DNA of 64,000 nucleotides from Bernardetiaceae bacterium (GCA_025057115.1 JANWWZ010000003.1:1-64000), one strand, 5' to 3'; counted from the first letter of the stretch, positions 46,707 through 56,874 are shown. Notes: a model not told the origin generated them from the sequence alone. Numbers and translations are program-made.

Positions 46707-48569
46707 ATGTATCCTACATACGATATTATTGTAGTGGGTGCGGGTCATGCCGGATGCGAAGCAGCGCATGCAGCCGCTACCATGGGAGCTAAGGTATTGC
46801 TCATTACTATGAACATGCAAACCATCGCTCAAATGAGCTGCAATCCGGCCATGGGGGGAGTAGCCAAAGGTCAAATCATTAGAGAAATAGATGCCTTAGG
46901 AGGCATGTCAGGAATTATTACCGACAAAACTATGATTCAATTCCGCATGCTGAACCGTTCAAAAGGTCCTGCCATGTGGAGCCCCCGAGCTCAAAACGAC
47001 CGCATGAGATTTTCTGAAACATGGAGGCTTGCTCTCGAAAAAAATCCTAACATAGATTTTTGGCAAGAAATGGTTACCAGCCTTGTGGTAGAAAAAGGAA
47101 GAGTAAAGGGAGTTAAAACAGCCCTGGGAATTACCTTCCATGCCAAAGCGGTCATTTTAACCAACGGAACTTTCCTCAACGGGCTTATTCACGTAGGAGA
47201 GAAACAATTTGGCGGCGGCAGAACAGGTGAGAAAGCCGCTTTCGGCATTACTGAACAACTAGTTAGTCTAGGATTTGAAGCTGGTAGAATGAAAACAGGA
47301 ACGCCTCCACGGGTAGATGGTCGTACCCTCAACTATCAAGCAATGGAAGAGCAAAAAGGCGACGATCCACCAAGCAAATTCTCTTTTACCGACACTCCAC
47401 CCCTTACTAAACAAAAAAGCTGTTATATCACCTACACAAACCCCAAAGTGCATGAAATGCTAGCCTCTGGATTTGACCGCTCCCCTATGTTTAACGGCAC
47501 CATTAAGTCTGTAGGTCCGCGTTACTGTCCCTCTATCGAAGACAAAGTAAATCGGTTTGCAGAGCGCGACCGCCATCAAATATTCGTAGAGCCAGAAGGC
47601 TGGGAAACTATTGAAGTGTACGTCAATGGCTTTTCTACCTCTTTGCCTGAAGATGTGCAGTATAAGGCTCTGCGGCTCATCCCAGGCTTTGAAAATGCGC
47701 GCATGTTCCGCCCAGGCTATGCCATCGAGTACGACTACTTTCCTCCCACTCAACTTAAACCTACTTTAGAAACTCAACTAATAGAAAACCTCTATTTTGC
47801 TGGACAAATCAACGGCACTACCGGCTACGAAGAAGCAGCTTGCCAAGGGCTTATAGCTGGAATCAACGCCTATAACAAAGTTTTTGAAAAAGAACCTTTT
47901 GTGTTGAAACGCTCAGAAGCCTACATCGGAGTACTCATAGATGACCTGGTAAATAAAGGCACAGAAGAACCCTACCGAATGTTCACCTCCAGAGCAGAGT
48001 ACCGCATTCTACTCAGGCAAGACAACGCTGACCTTAGACTTACTGAAAAAGGTTATCGCTTGGGACTTGCCAACGAACAACGCTACCAAAACATGCTGCG
48101 CAAAAAACAACAAACAGAAGATTTACTTCGTTTTTTAAAGCAGAAGAGTGTTTGTCCAGAAGAGGTCAACGGTGCGTTGCTAAGCCTGGGCTCGGCACCA
48201 TTGAGTCAAAAAGTAAAAGCAGAACAAATCATTAAACGTCCAGAAATTACTCTGCAACAACTGGCTCAAATGGACAAACAAATAGGAGAAGAACTGGCTA
48301 AATACACTTCTGAGGCTATCGAACAAGCTGAAATCATGATCAAGTACGATACTTACATAGAAAAAGAAGAGCGGCTTGCAGTTCGCCTCAGCAGTTTGGA
48401 CAACATCAAACTGCCTCCCACGTTAAACTATCACGAAATTAAAGCACTTTCCAAAGAAGCCAGAGAGAAACTCACCCGTTTGCGTCCGCAAACCTTAGGA
48501 CAAGCCTCGCGCATTAGCGGCGTATCGCCAGCTGATGTTTCTGTTTTAATGGTTTACCTAGACAAATGA
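46707..48569 (+). CDS. mnmG: tRNA uridine 5-carboxymethylaminomethyl modification enzyme MnmG
   Basis: MnmG (GidA) works with MnmE to modify wobble U34 of several tRNAs. The 620 residues match the family. The FAD motif [20 protein letters not shown] is at residues 10-29. [20 protein letters not shown] follows near residue 43. The catalytic cysteine region [15 protein letters not shown] is near residue 270, and [19 protein letters not shown] near 375. The C-terminal MnmE-binding helical part ends in [19 protein letters not shown]. It has its own candidate promoter behind the parS palindrome, and its stop overlaps the next gene by four bases. gidA genes often sit beside the origin. Confidence 0.97.
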   Translation: MYPTYDIIVVGAGHAGCEAAHAAATMGAKVLLITMNMQTIAQMSCNPAMGGVAKGQIIREIDALGGMSGIITDKTMIQFRMLNRSKGPAMWSPRAQNDRMRFSETWRLALEKNPNIDFWQEMVTSLVVEKGRVKGVKTALGITFHAKAVILTNGTFLNGLIHVGEKQFGGGRTGEKAAFGITEQLVSLGFEAGRMKTGTPPRVDGRTLNYQAMEEQKGDDPPSKFSFTDTPPLTKQKSCYITYTNPKVHEMLASGFDRSPMFNGTIKSVGPRYCPSIEDKVNRFAERDRHQIFVEPEGWETIEVYVNGFSTSLPEDVQYKALRLIPGFENARMFRPGYAIEYDYFPPTQLKPTLETQLIENLYFAGQINGTTGYEEAACQGLIAGINAYNKVFEKEPFVLKRSEAYIGVLIDDLVNKGTEEPYRMFTSRAEYRILLRQDNADLRLTEKGYRLGLANEQRYQNMLRKKQQTEDLLRFLKQKSVCPEEVNGALLSLGSAPLSQKVKAEQIIKRPEITLQQLAQMDKQIGEELAKYTSEAIEQAEIMIKYDTYIEKEERLAVRLSSLDNIKLPPTLNYHEIKALSKEAREKLTRLRPQTLGQASRISGVSPADVSVLMVYLDK

Positions 48570-50248
48570 AAAATTGGTTTTATTTCACCAGCAGCCTCCT
48601 AATGACTTTAATAAGTAGCTGCGCCAACATGGGTATGCCACCTCCTGGTGGTCCTAAAGATACACAACCCCCTAAACTTCTGTTTAGTGTTCCAAAAGAC
48701 CAAAGCGTGCAGTTTAACGGAAAAGTCATCAAACTGGTTTTTGATGAATATATAGAGGTCAAAAATCTCAAGTCAGGGCTTATTATTACCCCTTCTATCA
48801 AAGGCGATTACGAGTTTAAACTCAACAAAAATACTCTCACCCTAACTTTTGAACAAGATTTCGAACCTCAAACCACTTATGTTCTCGATTTCGGTCAGAC
48901 GATACAAGATGTCAACGAGCGCAACAAAGCCGAAAACTTGCGCCTAGCATTTAGTACTGGCAACCAGATAGATACAGCTAACATCAGCGGTAGGGTAACC
49001 GAATTGCTCACTGGAGCCCCAGAAATAAAAGCTGCTGTATTGCTATACAAGTGGGACGACACCCTAGATGTATTCAAACACAAGCCTTTATACCAAACCC
49101 GCACTGATTCTTCTGGAAAGTATCACCTTAAAAACATCAAACCCGACAAGTATAAAATTTATGCTTTGCAGGAAGGTTCCGAAAGCGATTTAATTTACAA
49201 TAATTCCCAGGAAGCAATCGGGTTTGATTCCGCAGCGATAGATCTTACTGATCGCTCTTTTAGGACAGTAGATTTGCAAACAGTGCGCTACGATACGCGA
49301 CCCTTTCGCCGTACCCAAGCCCGACCTGTGCGCCAGTTGTATGAAATCAAATTTAACAAGGGGCTTTACGCTGCTCATCTTGAATATGCTGATACTGCAA
49401 ACGCCTCAAAACTCCGCTGGATGCGCGAAAATGACGTAATCCGTTTTTTTCGCACGTCCCAATACCAACTCGGCGACAGTGTAAAAGTTTTTCTCACTGC
49501 TCTGGATTCTGCTGGCAATCAACTCAGTGACACTCTTGATGTATACTTTGCCGACGTGTCCAAAGAAAAAAGTATTAGAAAAACGCCTTTCGAGGCGAAA
49601 GAATCACCTCCTTCTGGGGCATTAATCACTCCACTCATTAACCAGTTAAAATTTGATATCCATTTTAGCAAGCCAGTGAGCCAAGCAGCGATAGACAGCA
49701 TTCAATACCAAGTAGTGATAGCTAAGGACACTCTTAAAAATCAAAAACTTACTCTGCAGGACTACACGTGGGACAAAAACTTAACAAGGCTTACTGTTAG
49801 TAAAAATTTTGGTAAAAATGTAAAAGAGTTTAAAATGAAAATAGGAAAAAATGCTTTTATTTCGGTTGAATCTGATACCCTTAAACCAAAAGAGATTTCT
49901 TACAAAGAACGCGACCCAAATGAACTTGCAAGCGTAAGCGGTCAGGTGCGCACTAAATACCCTTACTTTATTGTTCAACTCACCAGTGAGAAATTTATCG
50001 TAGAGCAGGAATTGTTCAACAAAAACGAATTTAAGTTTGAGTATGTCACCCCAGGCAATAAGCGCCTGCGCATTATTGGTGATTTAAATAACAATGGCAA
50101 ATGGGATGCTGGCAATCCAGCCAAAGGTATCCTTCCTGAACCTGTTTACATATTTGGAGAGGTCATTAAGGTAAAGCCTAAGTGGGAATACGAGGACATT
50201 ATCATCGATACTTCAAGCTTTTCACTCCAAAGTGTGAATAACGATTGA
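48566..50248 (+). CDS. Lipoprotein with Big_5-type Ig-like domain
   Basis: The 560-residue product has a lipoprotein signal ([10 protein letters not shown], Cys near residue 19). [12 protein letters not shown] linker and an SbsA/Big_5 Ig-like domain follow (residues 30-125, [36 protein letters not shown]). A carboxypeptidase-like beta domain near 140-220 ([20 protein letters not shown]) comes next, then a second Ig-like part. This layout is common in Bacteroidota outer-membrane lipoproteins of unknown role. Its ATG overlaps the mnmG stop (ATGA), so translation may be coupled. The last codons contain the first TTATTCACA-type box of the origin-like region. Confidence 0.78.
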   Translation: MKNWFYFTSSLLMTLISSCANMGMPPPGGPKDTQPPKLLFSVPKDQSVQFNGKVIKLVFDEYIEVKNLKSGLIITPSIKGDYEFKLNKNTLTLTFEQDFEPQTTYVLDFGQTIQDVNERNKAENLRLAFSTGNQIDTANISGRVTELLTGAPEIKAAVLLYKWDDTLDVFKHKPLYQTRTDSSGKYHLKNIKPDKYKIYALQEGSESDLIYNNSQEAIGFDSAAIDLTDRSFRTVDLQTVRYDTRPFRRTQARPVRQLYEIKFNKGLYAAHLEYADTANASKLRWMRENDVIRFFRTSQYQLGDSVKVFLTALDSAGNQLSDTLDVYFADVSKEKSIRKTPFEAKESPPSGALITPLINQLKFDIHFSKPVSQAAIDSIQYQVVIAKDTLKNQKLTLQDYTWDKNLTRLTVSKNFGKNVKEFKMKIGKNAFISVESDTLKPKEISYKERDPNELASVSGQVRTKYPYFIVQLTSEKFIVEQELFNKNEFKFEYVTPGNKRLRIIGDLNNNGKWDAGNPAKGILPEPVYIFGEVIKVKPKWEYEDIIIDTSSFSLQSVNND

Positions 50249-50614
50249 ATAAGTTGTGAATAAGTTGTGAATAACTATGTGAATTGTGTGAATAACTAGT
50301 GAATAAAAGCGGTTTTACAGCCCTTTTGAACCCTAGTTATTCACATGCTATTCACAGTTATTCACAGGTTATTCACAGGTTATTCACATCCCACTACAGG
50401 TGTGAATAACTTTATTCACAGGGAGAGAATAGTGTGAATAACTATCCTAACTCATTGAAAATAAGGCATTTGTTATTCACACCCCTTTGAATAACTTGGC
50501 ATAAAGTGTGAATAAGGTGTGAATAACTCCTCTCAAAACTTTGAGTTATTCACACAATTCACAGCCCTACAACCACTACTATATTGAAATTTTAATTATT
50601 TTAGTAGTAGAAGT
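50233..50614. other. oriC: Candidate replication origin (oriC): dense array of DnaA-box-like 9-mers
   Basis: Fifteen exact copies of TTATTCACA, or its complement, occur here. They fit TTATNCACA, the DnaA-box consensus. Plus-strand forms start at 50337, 50358, 50369, 50380, 50412, 50473 and 50546. Complement forms (TGTGAATAA) start at 50233, 50255, 50266, 50287, 50401, 50433, 50507 and 50518. Near copies with one mismatch start at 50298, 50348 and 50486, and a two-mismatch copy at 50244 fills an 11-bp gap. An AT-rich stretch with CTACTA and TAGTAGTAG triplets follows at 50572-50610, in the place expected for the unwinding element. mnmG and parS are close by. A DnaA-titration site is the main alternative. 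The region lacks a gene. Confidence 0.8.
50572..50610. other. AT-rich stretch beside the box array, possible unwinding element
   Basis: Directly right of the last boxes the sequence turns very AT-rich (TATATTGAAATTTTAATTAT). CACTACTA lies before it and TAGTAGTAG behind it. Repeats of TAG read 3' to 5' as GAT resemble the DnaA-trio described at basal origins, but orientation and spacing could not be checked here. It ends just before the TPR gene start, so it could also hold that gene's promoter. Confidence 0.4.
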
Positions 50615-52447
50615 ATGTTGAACAACTTGAATTGCTTGAATAAGTTTTGGGTAGTGCTGGTTTGGTTACTGGGGGTAACGTCAATAGTAGCAGCACAAGA
50701 TGAAATGGAGCTGGCCAATGAATACTATTCCAGCGGTGAATATGATAAAGCGGTGGCTATTTATAGTCGGCTGGCTCGCAATAAGCAAAATACTTACGAT
50801 ATCCATAGAAACTATATAGACGCCCTCATTAAACTACAACAACTAGAGGAGGCTGAACGATATCTACGTCGGCAAATCAAAGCCTTCCCCACAGAAGGAC
50901 TGTTTAACGTGGACTATGGAGTAGTGTTAGAACTAATGGGCAAGCGCGAAGAGGCTCACAAACATTACGAAGCCTTTATCAATGCGGTGCGTAAAGACGA
51001 CAACCTCATCAAACACGCTGCCCGATACTTTATCAATGCCAATTTGTTTGACTACGCTGAACAGCTCTATTTGATCGGTAGAAAAAACGGCAATGACCGA
51101 TTTATATATGAGTTAGCTACTCTTTACTCCCTCTCTGGAAAGACAGATAAAATGGTAGAGGAGTACATGGAGCTCCTTGTACTGGAAGGGGAAAAACAGC
51201 TAGATTACGTACAGAGCATTCTACAAGCCCGGCTGCGCGATGAAGATGCCTTTTCTAAGATGGAAACCATCTTAGTTCGCTACCTGCAAAAATACCCCGA
51301 TTTGATTGTATTCAATGAAATGATGCTTTGGTACTACATTCAGTTAAAGGAATTCAACAAGGCATTGGTGCAAGCAAAGGCAATTGACCGACGCAAAAAG
51401 CTAGAAGGCATGGGGTTGTATGAATTGGGAATGATAGCGGTAGAGAACAAAGATTTTCAAAACGCAATCAAAATTTTTGAATACATTACAGAGCGCTATC
51501 CCACTGGCGATATATATCCCGTAGCAAGGCGCATGTTAATTAAGTCGCGCGAGGAGGTGGTAAAGAATACTTTCCCTATCGATCTTTCAAAAATTAGGCA
51601 ACTGGCAAACGATTATGCTAAAATGTTAGCCGAGTCGGGCTTGCGCGAATCTACGATAGAAGGAGCGCGCAGCATGGCTTTGCTCTATGCCTTTTACCTG
51701 GATAACAAAGACACTGCTATTGCAATTTTAGAACATTTAATTACCGCTCCTATTGTTATCAATAAACGAGAACTAGTGGCGCAAATAAAACTCGACTTAG
51801 GCGATATTTACCTATTAAAAGGCGAGCCGTGGGAAAGCACTCTTTTGTACGCACAAGTGGAAAAAGCGGAAAAAAGCACTAACTTGGGACACATGGCAAA
51901 ATTGCGCAACGCCCGCCTTTCTTACTTCAAAGGGGATTTTGAATTTGCCAAGGAGTATCTCGATGTGCTTAAAGAAGCTACTTCCCGCGAAATTGCCAAT
52001 GATGCTATGCAGCTTTCCCTACTCATTGGCGATAATCTCGAGCTAGATACTGCAGAAACTGCCTTGCGCGAATTCGCTGCCATAGAGTTACTGGTGTTTC
52101 AAAACAAACTCGATGAAGCATTTAACCGATACGAGCGCATGCTCTCTACTTATCCTGGCCACTCTCTTACTGACGAAATTTATTGGGCGCAGGCAAATAT
52201 TTATCTAAAACGCGGGCAGTTCGGGCAAGCCATTGAACGACTCAAAAAAATCATTGAAGAGTATGCTGATGATATCCTAGCCGATGACGCTTTATTTACA
52301 ATGGCAAAAATCTATGAAGAAAATCTTAAAGACAAATCAATAGCAATGCAGCTTTATCAAGACTTGCTTGTAAAATACAAAGGTAGCATTTACACCACGG
52401 AAGCGCGTCGCCGTTTTAGAACTTTGCGCGGCGATAACATCAACTGA
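50615..52447 (+). CDS. Exported TPR-repeat protein
   Basis: The 610-residue protein has a signal peptide (WVVLVWLLGVTSIVAAQ, residues 12-28) and tetratricopeptide repeats from residue 31 on (MELANEYYSSGEYDKAVAIY, ERYLRRQIKAFPTEGLFNVD, FQNAIKIFEYITERYPTGD, FGQAIERLKKIIEEYADDI). Such proteins scaffold periplasmic assemblies. Some relatives, such as BamD or YbgF, act in envelope biogenesis. The last part (residues 510-605) resembles YbgF-type repeats. It follows the origin-like region and lies 5 bp before the FAD oxidoreductase gene. Confidence 0.78.
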   Translation: MLNNLNCLNKFWVVLVWLLGVTSIVAAQDEMELANEYYSSGEYDKAVAIYSRLARNKQNTYDIHRNYIDALIKLQQLEEAERYLRRQIKAFPTEGLFNVDYGVVLELMGKREEAHKHYEAFINAVRKDDNLIKHAARYFINANLFDYAEQLYLIGRKNGNDRFIYELATLYSLSGKTDKMVEEYMELLVLEGEKQLDYVQSILQARLRDEDAFSKMETILVRYLQKYPDLIVFNEMMLWYYIQLKEFNKALVQAKAIDRRKKLEGMGLYELGMIAVENKDFQNAIKIFEYITERYPTGDIYPVARRMLIKSREEVVKNTFPIDLSKIRQLANDYAKMLAESGLRESTIEGARSMALLYAFYLDNKDTAIAILEHLITAPIVINKRELVAQIKLDLGDIYLLKGEPWESTLLYAQVEKAEKSTNLGHMAKLRNARLSYFKGDFEFAKEYLDVLKEATSREIANDAMQLSLLIGDNLELDTAETALREFAAIELLVFQNKLDEAFNRYERMLSTYPGHSLTDEIYWAQANIYLKRGQFGQAIERLKKIIEEYADDILADDALFTMAKIYEENLKDKSIAMQLYQDLLVKYKGSIYTTEARRRFRTLRGDNIN

Positions 52448-52452
52448 CTCCA

Positions 52453-53598
52453 ATGCTGAGCTTTTGGGAAAAAAATAGCTTTATTACTTACGATGTAATT
52501 GTCATTGGTGGAGGTATCGTGGGACTTTCTACCGCCGCAGCTTTGATAGAGCAAAACCCCAGTAAACACATACTAGTCATAGAACGCGGTGCACTTCCCA
52601 CAGGAGCAAGTACCAAAAATGCAGGATTTGCCTGCTTTGGAAGCCTCACCGAACTTCTAGCAGACCTAAAGACCATGACTCAAGAACAAGTGCTATCCCT
52701 AGTGGAGATGCGTTGGAAAGGTTTGCTTCAACTGCGGCAGCGCCTAGGCGACCAGCACATTGGCTATGAACCAGCAGGAGGCTATGAGTTAATAAGTCAA
52801 TACCAACTTAGCAGCCTCGAGCACTTAGAGCAAATTAATCATCTCTTGTTTGAAATTTTTGGACAAGAGGTATTTAGTTTGAAAAACGATGACATCAAAG
52901 GTTTTGGATTTGCTCCTGAACATGTTAAGGCGCTAGTTTTCAATCCCTTGGAGGGGCTAATCGACACTGGGTTGATGATGAAAAACCTCTGGCGTTACAT
53001 AACTGAACGCGGTGTGCATGTCATCACTGGTTGTCAAGTATATCAGTTATCTCAACAACAAGGTGAAATGACGGGTGTTCATTGTCGCACTCTTGAACAG
53101 GAGATTGAATTTCAAGCCCGTCAAGTAGCTATATGCACCAACGCCTTTGCCATTGAACTGTTTCCTGAGTTAGATATTGTTCCAGGAAGGGGTCAAGTTC
53201 TCATCACAGAACCTATCGAAAACCTTCGCCTTCGCGGAGGTTTTCACATGGATCAGGGATATTACTACTTTAGGAACGTAGGTAAAAGAGTGCTCTTCGG
53301 TGGAGGTCGCAATGAGGATTTTGCTGGTGAAACTACTTTAGAGTTTGGAGTTACCCCCTTGATTATGAACTTGTTAGAGGAAAAGCTGCGCACTGTTATT
53401 CTACCTTATACCAATTTTCGCATAGCCATGCGCTGGGCTGGCATTATGGCTTTTGGATCTACTAAGCAGCCTATTGTAAAACCTCTTTCTACCCTGCCAG
53501 GTGTCTATTTAGGAGTGCGCATGGGAGGCATGGGAGTAGCTATTGGCTCTCTTATTGGAGAACAACTTGCCACCATGATGTACCAACAAACAAAGTAG
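52453..53598 (+). CDS. FAD-dependent oxidoreductase, D-amino-acid oxidase/DadA type
   Basis: The 381-residue flavoprotein opens with the Rossmann motif VIGGGIVGLSTAAALIEQNP (residues 16-35) and VIERGALPTGASTKNAGFA, typical of the DAO superfamily. A later glycine-rich segment (YLGVRMGGMGVAIGSLIGEQ) closes the FAD site. Members oxidise amines or amino acids such as glycine, sarcosine or D-amino acids. The substrate cannot be read from the sequence. It is probably translated with the TPR gene just upstream, although no functional link is apparent. Confidence 0.82.
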   Translation: MLSFWEKNSFITYDVIVIGGGIVGLSTAAALIEQNPSKHILVIERGALPTGASTKNAGFACFGSLTELLADLKTMTQEQVLSLVEMRWKGLLQLRQRLGDQHIGYEPAGGYELISQYQLSSLEHLEQINHLLFEIFGQEVFSLKNDDIKGFGFAPEHVKALVFNPLEGLIDTGLMMKNLWRYITERGVHVITGCQVYQLSQQQGEMTGVHCRTLEQEIEFQARQVAICTNAFAIELFPELDIVPGRGQVLITEPIENLRLRGGFHMDQGYYYFRNVGKRVLFGGGRNEDFAGETTLEFGVTPLIMNLLEEKLRTVILPYTNFRIAMRWAGIMAFGSTKQPIVKPLSTLPGVYLGVRMGGMGVAIGSLIGEQLATMMYQQTK

Positions 53599-53614
53599 AA
53601 CTTGCTCAACAGAT

Positions 53615-55735
53615 TTATATTTGCCATCCTATTAGTAGCACGTCATCAGTTTGGGGTTGAGTGCCTTTCCACATGTCAAAGGTTTGTGCCACCAGTTGCA
53701 TTTGTTTGCTCAAGGGCTCGTGCTGTATATTTAGCAACATTTCTTTAAATCGTTGAGATGAAAATTTTTTGTGAGTTAAACCGCCAAACTGGTCTCTAAA
53801 TCCGTCAGTAGTGAGGTAGAAACGCATAGAAGATTGAATATTCACTATGTGTTCGGTAAAAATTAGCTGTTGCCGAGTCTGATACCCTCCAATGCCTTGC
53901 CGTCCTCCGCGAATGGTATCTAAAACTCCATGGCTGAAGATATACAAGTCGCTTCCTGCTCCTGCAAATTGGAGAATTCCCATTTGTTTATCAACAACGC
54001 AGAGAGCTACGTCCATGCCATCGCGGTTATCGGTACTATCTTGGCGCAGTAAGGTCCTCACTTTGTCATGAAGCTCAGAAAGAATTTGAGAAGGCGAAGT
54101 AATTCCCTGTAAATCAATAATTTGAGTAAGTATAGTGCTACCTATCATGCTCATTAATGCCCCTGGCACGCCATGGCCAGTGCAATCTATAGCCGCCAAT
54201 ACAATTTTTTCAGTATGCGTTTGTTTATCTTGTACGGTAGCAAGATAATAAAAGTCACCACTAACTATATCTCGAGGTCTATAAAAAATGAAATAATCCG
54301 AAAAAGTTTTCTTAAACTGTTCTTCTGCTGGCAGCAAAGCCATCTGAATTCGTAAAGCATAAGTAATGCTTGCAGTGATAGCATTCCGATGGCTATTAAT
54401 TTCTTCGTTTTGTAAAGAAAGGAGTTTGTTTTGTTCTTCTAGTAAGTTACTTTGGGCTAAAATTTTTTCTTTTTGCTGTTCTAACGCCGCATTTTTAATG
54501 GCTATTTCTTCATTTTTCTGTATGAGGAGTTTGTTTACTTTCTGTTGTTGTATTTTGCTTCTGTATACTACTGCTAACAAAATTATCGTCATAGTAGAAA
54601 TAGCAATGAAAAGGTAGTTGGTTCGGCGGGCAATCCGCGCTTCTTTTTCTCTAAGTTGATTGTCTTTAGTGAGTAATTCTATTTGGGCTTGTTTCTTTTC
54701 TGTTTCATAAATGGTTTGCATCTGAGAGATTCGGCGAACGCTGTTTTCGTTAAAAATGCTTTCATATAGCTGCAAATATTTGCGCTGGTGATTAAAGGCT
54801 TGTTCAAAGTTGCCTTGTAAGGCATGTATTTCTGCTAAAACGGCATGTGCATCTTTTTCAAAAATTTTATTCTCCAATCGTTTGCTGATAGTGATGGCTT
54901 CTTGCAAATGCTCAATAGCACGAGAATAGTTTTGTAGGTATTTGTACACCTTTGCTATTTCAATTAAGTATTCTGCCAGACTGGTGTAGTCTTCTATAGC
55001 GCGAAAAATTCGAATACTTTCCGTGATATTTTTTAAAGCCTCCTTATAGCGTTTTTCTGCTAACTTGCATTTGCCGATAATGCCTAGTGAAAAAGCGACG
55101 CAGTCTTGCATGTTAGGATTTAGTCTGCTGATTTTCAGAGACTTGTTTTGATATTCTACCGCTTTGTCATACTGACCCATTTCCTGATATACCTCTCCTA
55201 TATTGAGCAAGTAAACCGCTACCGCTTCGCTTAGATTCTGCTCCTCTGCTAGTTTAAGGGCTATTTGATAGTATTCTAATGCTTTATCGTACCTTTTTTG
55301 GCGAAAATACAAAATGCCAATTGCATTATAACTTCGTGCTTGAGACGAACGAAGATTGATTTGCTCACTGATGCGAAGGGCTTGCAGTTTATATTCTAGT
55401 GCTAAGGCATAATCTCCAAACCGTTCGTAAAAAGTGCCGATGATGCCTAAAGCTGCACTTTCACCGCGCTTGTAACCTATTTTCTTTGCTAGCTCGAGGG
55501 CTTGCTTGGCATATTCAAAGGAGGTTTCTGGTTCGCGTTGGGAAGCAGCAAAAGCTATTTGATTAAGAACTTGTACGCGCAAAGTATCAGTAGTAGTAGG
55601 AAGTTTTTCTAAAAGACTATCTATAATCGCTCTGTTGTTTTGAGCTTGTAGAAGAGTAGTGTCGGCAACACATGCAGCCGTTACTAGCAGAATCCATCTA
55701 GCAACTTTTACCACCAACAAAATCCGTTTGCGCAT
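53615..55735 (-). CDS. TPR sensor protein with SpoIIE-type PP2C phosphatase domain
   Basis: The start at 55735 (MRKRILLVVKVARWILLVTA) gives a signal peptide. About seven TPR repeats follow (residues 60-330; AKQALELAKKIGYKRGESAA, YDKALEYYQIALKLAEEQNL). Then come one membrane helix (YLFIAISTMTIILLAVVYRS, about 375), a coiled coil, and a C-terminal SpoIIE/PP2C domain. The metal ligands lie in SGDFYYL and AAIDCTGHGVPGAL, and the catalytic end is in TDDVLLIGW. It would sense something outside the membrane and dephosphorylate a cytoplasmic serine phosphoprotein, possibly an anti-anti-sigma factor. Confidence 0.9.
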   Translation of the reverse strand: MRKRILLVVKVARWILLVTAACVADTTLLQAQNNRAIIDSLLEKLPTTTDTLRVQVLNQIAFAASQREPETSFEYAKQALELAKKIGYKRGESAALGIIGTFYERFGDYALALEYKLQALRISEQINLRSSQARSYNAIGILYFRQKRYDKALEYYQIALKLAEEQNLSEAVAVYLLNIGEVYQEMGQYDKAVEYQNKSLKISRLNPNMQDCVAFSLGIIGKCKLAEKRYKEALKNITESIRIFRAIEDYTSLAEYLIEIAKVYKYLQNYSRAIEHLQEAITISKRLENKIFEKDAHAVLAEIHALQGNFEQAFNHQRKYLQLYESIFNENSVRRISQMQTIYETEKKQAQIELLTKDNQLREKEARIARRTNYLFIAISTMTIILLAVVYRSKIQQQKVNKLLIQKNEEIAIKNAALEQQKEKILAQSNLLEEQNKLLSLQNEEINSHRNAITASITYALRIQMALLPAEEQFKKTFSDYFIFYRPRDIVSGDFYYLATVQDKQTHTEKIVLAAIDCTGHGVPGALMSMIGSTILTQIIDLQGITSPSQILSELHDKVRTLLRQDSTDNRDGMDVALCVVDKQMGILQFAGAGSDLYIFSHGVLDTIRGGRQGIGGYQTRQQLIFTEHIVNIQSSMRFYLTTDGFRDQFGGLTHKKFSSQRFKEMLLNIQHEPLSKQMQLVAQTFDMWKGTQPQTDDVLLIGWQI

Positions 55736-55876
55736 GTGTTGAAAATTTAGGAGCTTATAAGGCTTTTGCACCAAAAGACTTACCTTGAATTAGTTAAAAC
55801 GATATATTAACAAAAATACTGCAATTATTTTGGCATGAAAATTACCTCGAACACCTGAAAACTTCTGACAAACTAT

Positions 55877-56857
55877 ATGAAGCAACTTGTTTTGGCTATG
55901 CTGGTGCTGAACTGCTTCATGGCAATGGCTCAGCGCTTACAAGTGCGGGAAGTAAAAGCCTTTAGAATGACTCCTGGAGGCAATCAACCCCAGTTACAAC
56001 TACATGAAAAATATGACAAAAATGGAAATCTACTTTACTCTTACCAACCTGATATAAATTGCACTCGAGAATATACCTATGACCAGCAAAATCGTCTAGT
56101 GCGTGCCTACCAAATGTGCGGGGAGAGTTTTTGGAACGGTACCTTGTCTTATCGCTATCCAGCTAGTAATATCGTAATTACACAAAGTGAAGCACTAATA
56201 GGAGGACGCTACTTTCGCGTAGATACTCTCGACAATCAGAAAAAAATCTTGGCAAGTTGGTCTTATTGGGTACAAGAAGGCGACTTTATTGATTCAACTA
56301 TTACTTATGTCCAATATCAGTACTCTGACAAAGGTTTGTTAGTCGGCAAGCATACCCAAATTACCTCTTATGACAAGCGATATGGTCTAGCTCCTGATGG
56401 CCGAAGTGATGAATATGAACAATACCAGTACGATGACCGTGATAGTCTAATAGCTAAATATGCCTATTCGGACAGTGCCACTAGTAAACGCATGATTTAC
56501 CAAGCGCGATTCGATAGCCTTACTGGCAAATTGATAGAATCTTTTGAACAGCCTTATGAAAACGAAGGTATTATGCGCAAGGAATATGTTTATGATGAAC
56601 AAGGTCGTTTATCTCATTTTAAAAACTGGTATCTTGCCTCAGAGGAAGGGGCTTGGGAACTGACTCGCGAGGTGATTTATCGCTATCCCAGTCCAGAAGA
56701 GCGCATAGAAATATGGAGAAGTTACTACCAGAATGCTTTTGATACTGAAGAAGTCATGACATTTTACCGCCACTTGCTTATGCGAATTACCGTACTGGAC
56801 GCACGCGGACAAGGGCAAGAAGTGGTTATTTATCAATACACTTATTACGACGAATAA
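55877..56857 (+). CDS. Secreted protein with YD/RHS-like repeats
   Basis: The 326-residue product has an N-terminal signal peptide (LVLAMLVLNCFMAMAQ, residues 4-19). The rest is built of tyrosine-rich beta-hairpin units resembling YD repeats: KYDKNGNLLYSYQPD, YTYDQQNRLVRAYQ, YQYDDRDSLIAKYAYSD and YVYDEQGRLSHFKNWYL. It lacks the large shell and toxin tip of true RHS proteins. It is probably a small exported protein common in Bacteroidota, of unknown function. It diverges from the SpoIIE gene and converges with the 56875 gene. Confidence 0.7.
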   Translation: MKQLVLAMLVLNCFMAMAQRLQVREVKAFRMTPGGNQPQLQLHEKYDKNGNLLYSYQPDINCTREYTYDQQNRLVRAYQMCGESFWNGTLSYRYPASNIVITQSEALIGGRYFRVDTLDNQKKILASWSYWVQEGDFIDSTITYVQYQYSDKGLLVGKHTQITSYDKRYGLAPDGRSDEYEQYQYDDRDSLIAKYAYSDSATSKRMIYQARFDSLTGKLIESFEQPYENEGIMRKEYVYDEQGRLSHFKNWYLASEEGAWELTREVIYRYPSPEERIEIWRSYYQNAFDTEEVMTFYRHLLMRITVLDARGQGQEVVIYQYTYYDE

Positions 56858-56874
56858 AAAATAATTCGCAGTTT

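Noticed and set aside
50233-50554. Repeat array as a CRISPR or plasmid iteron array
   Set aside because: The repeats are only nine bases, occur in both orientations and have spacers of 1-30 bases. CRISPR repeats are 23-47 bases in one orientation. Iterons are usually direct repeats next to a rep gene, and none is present.
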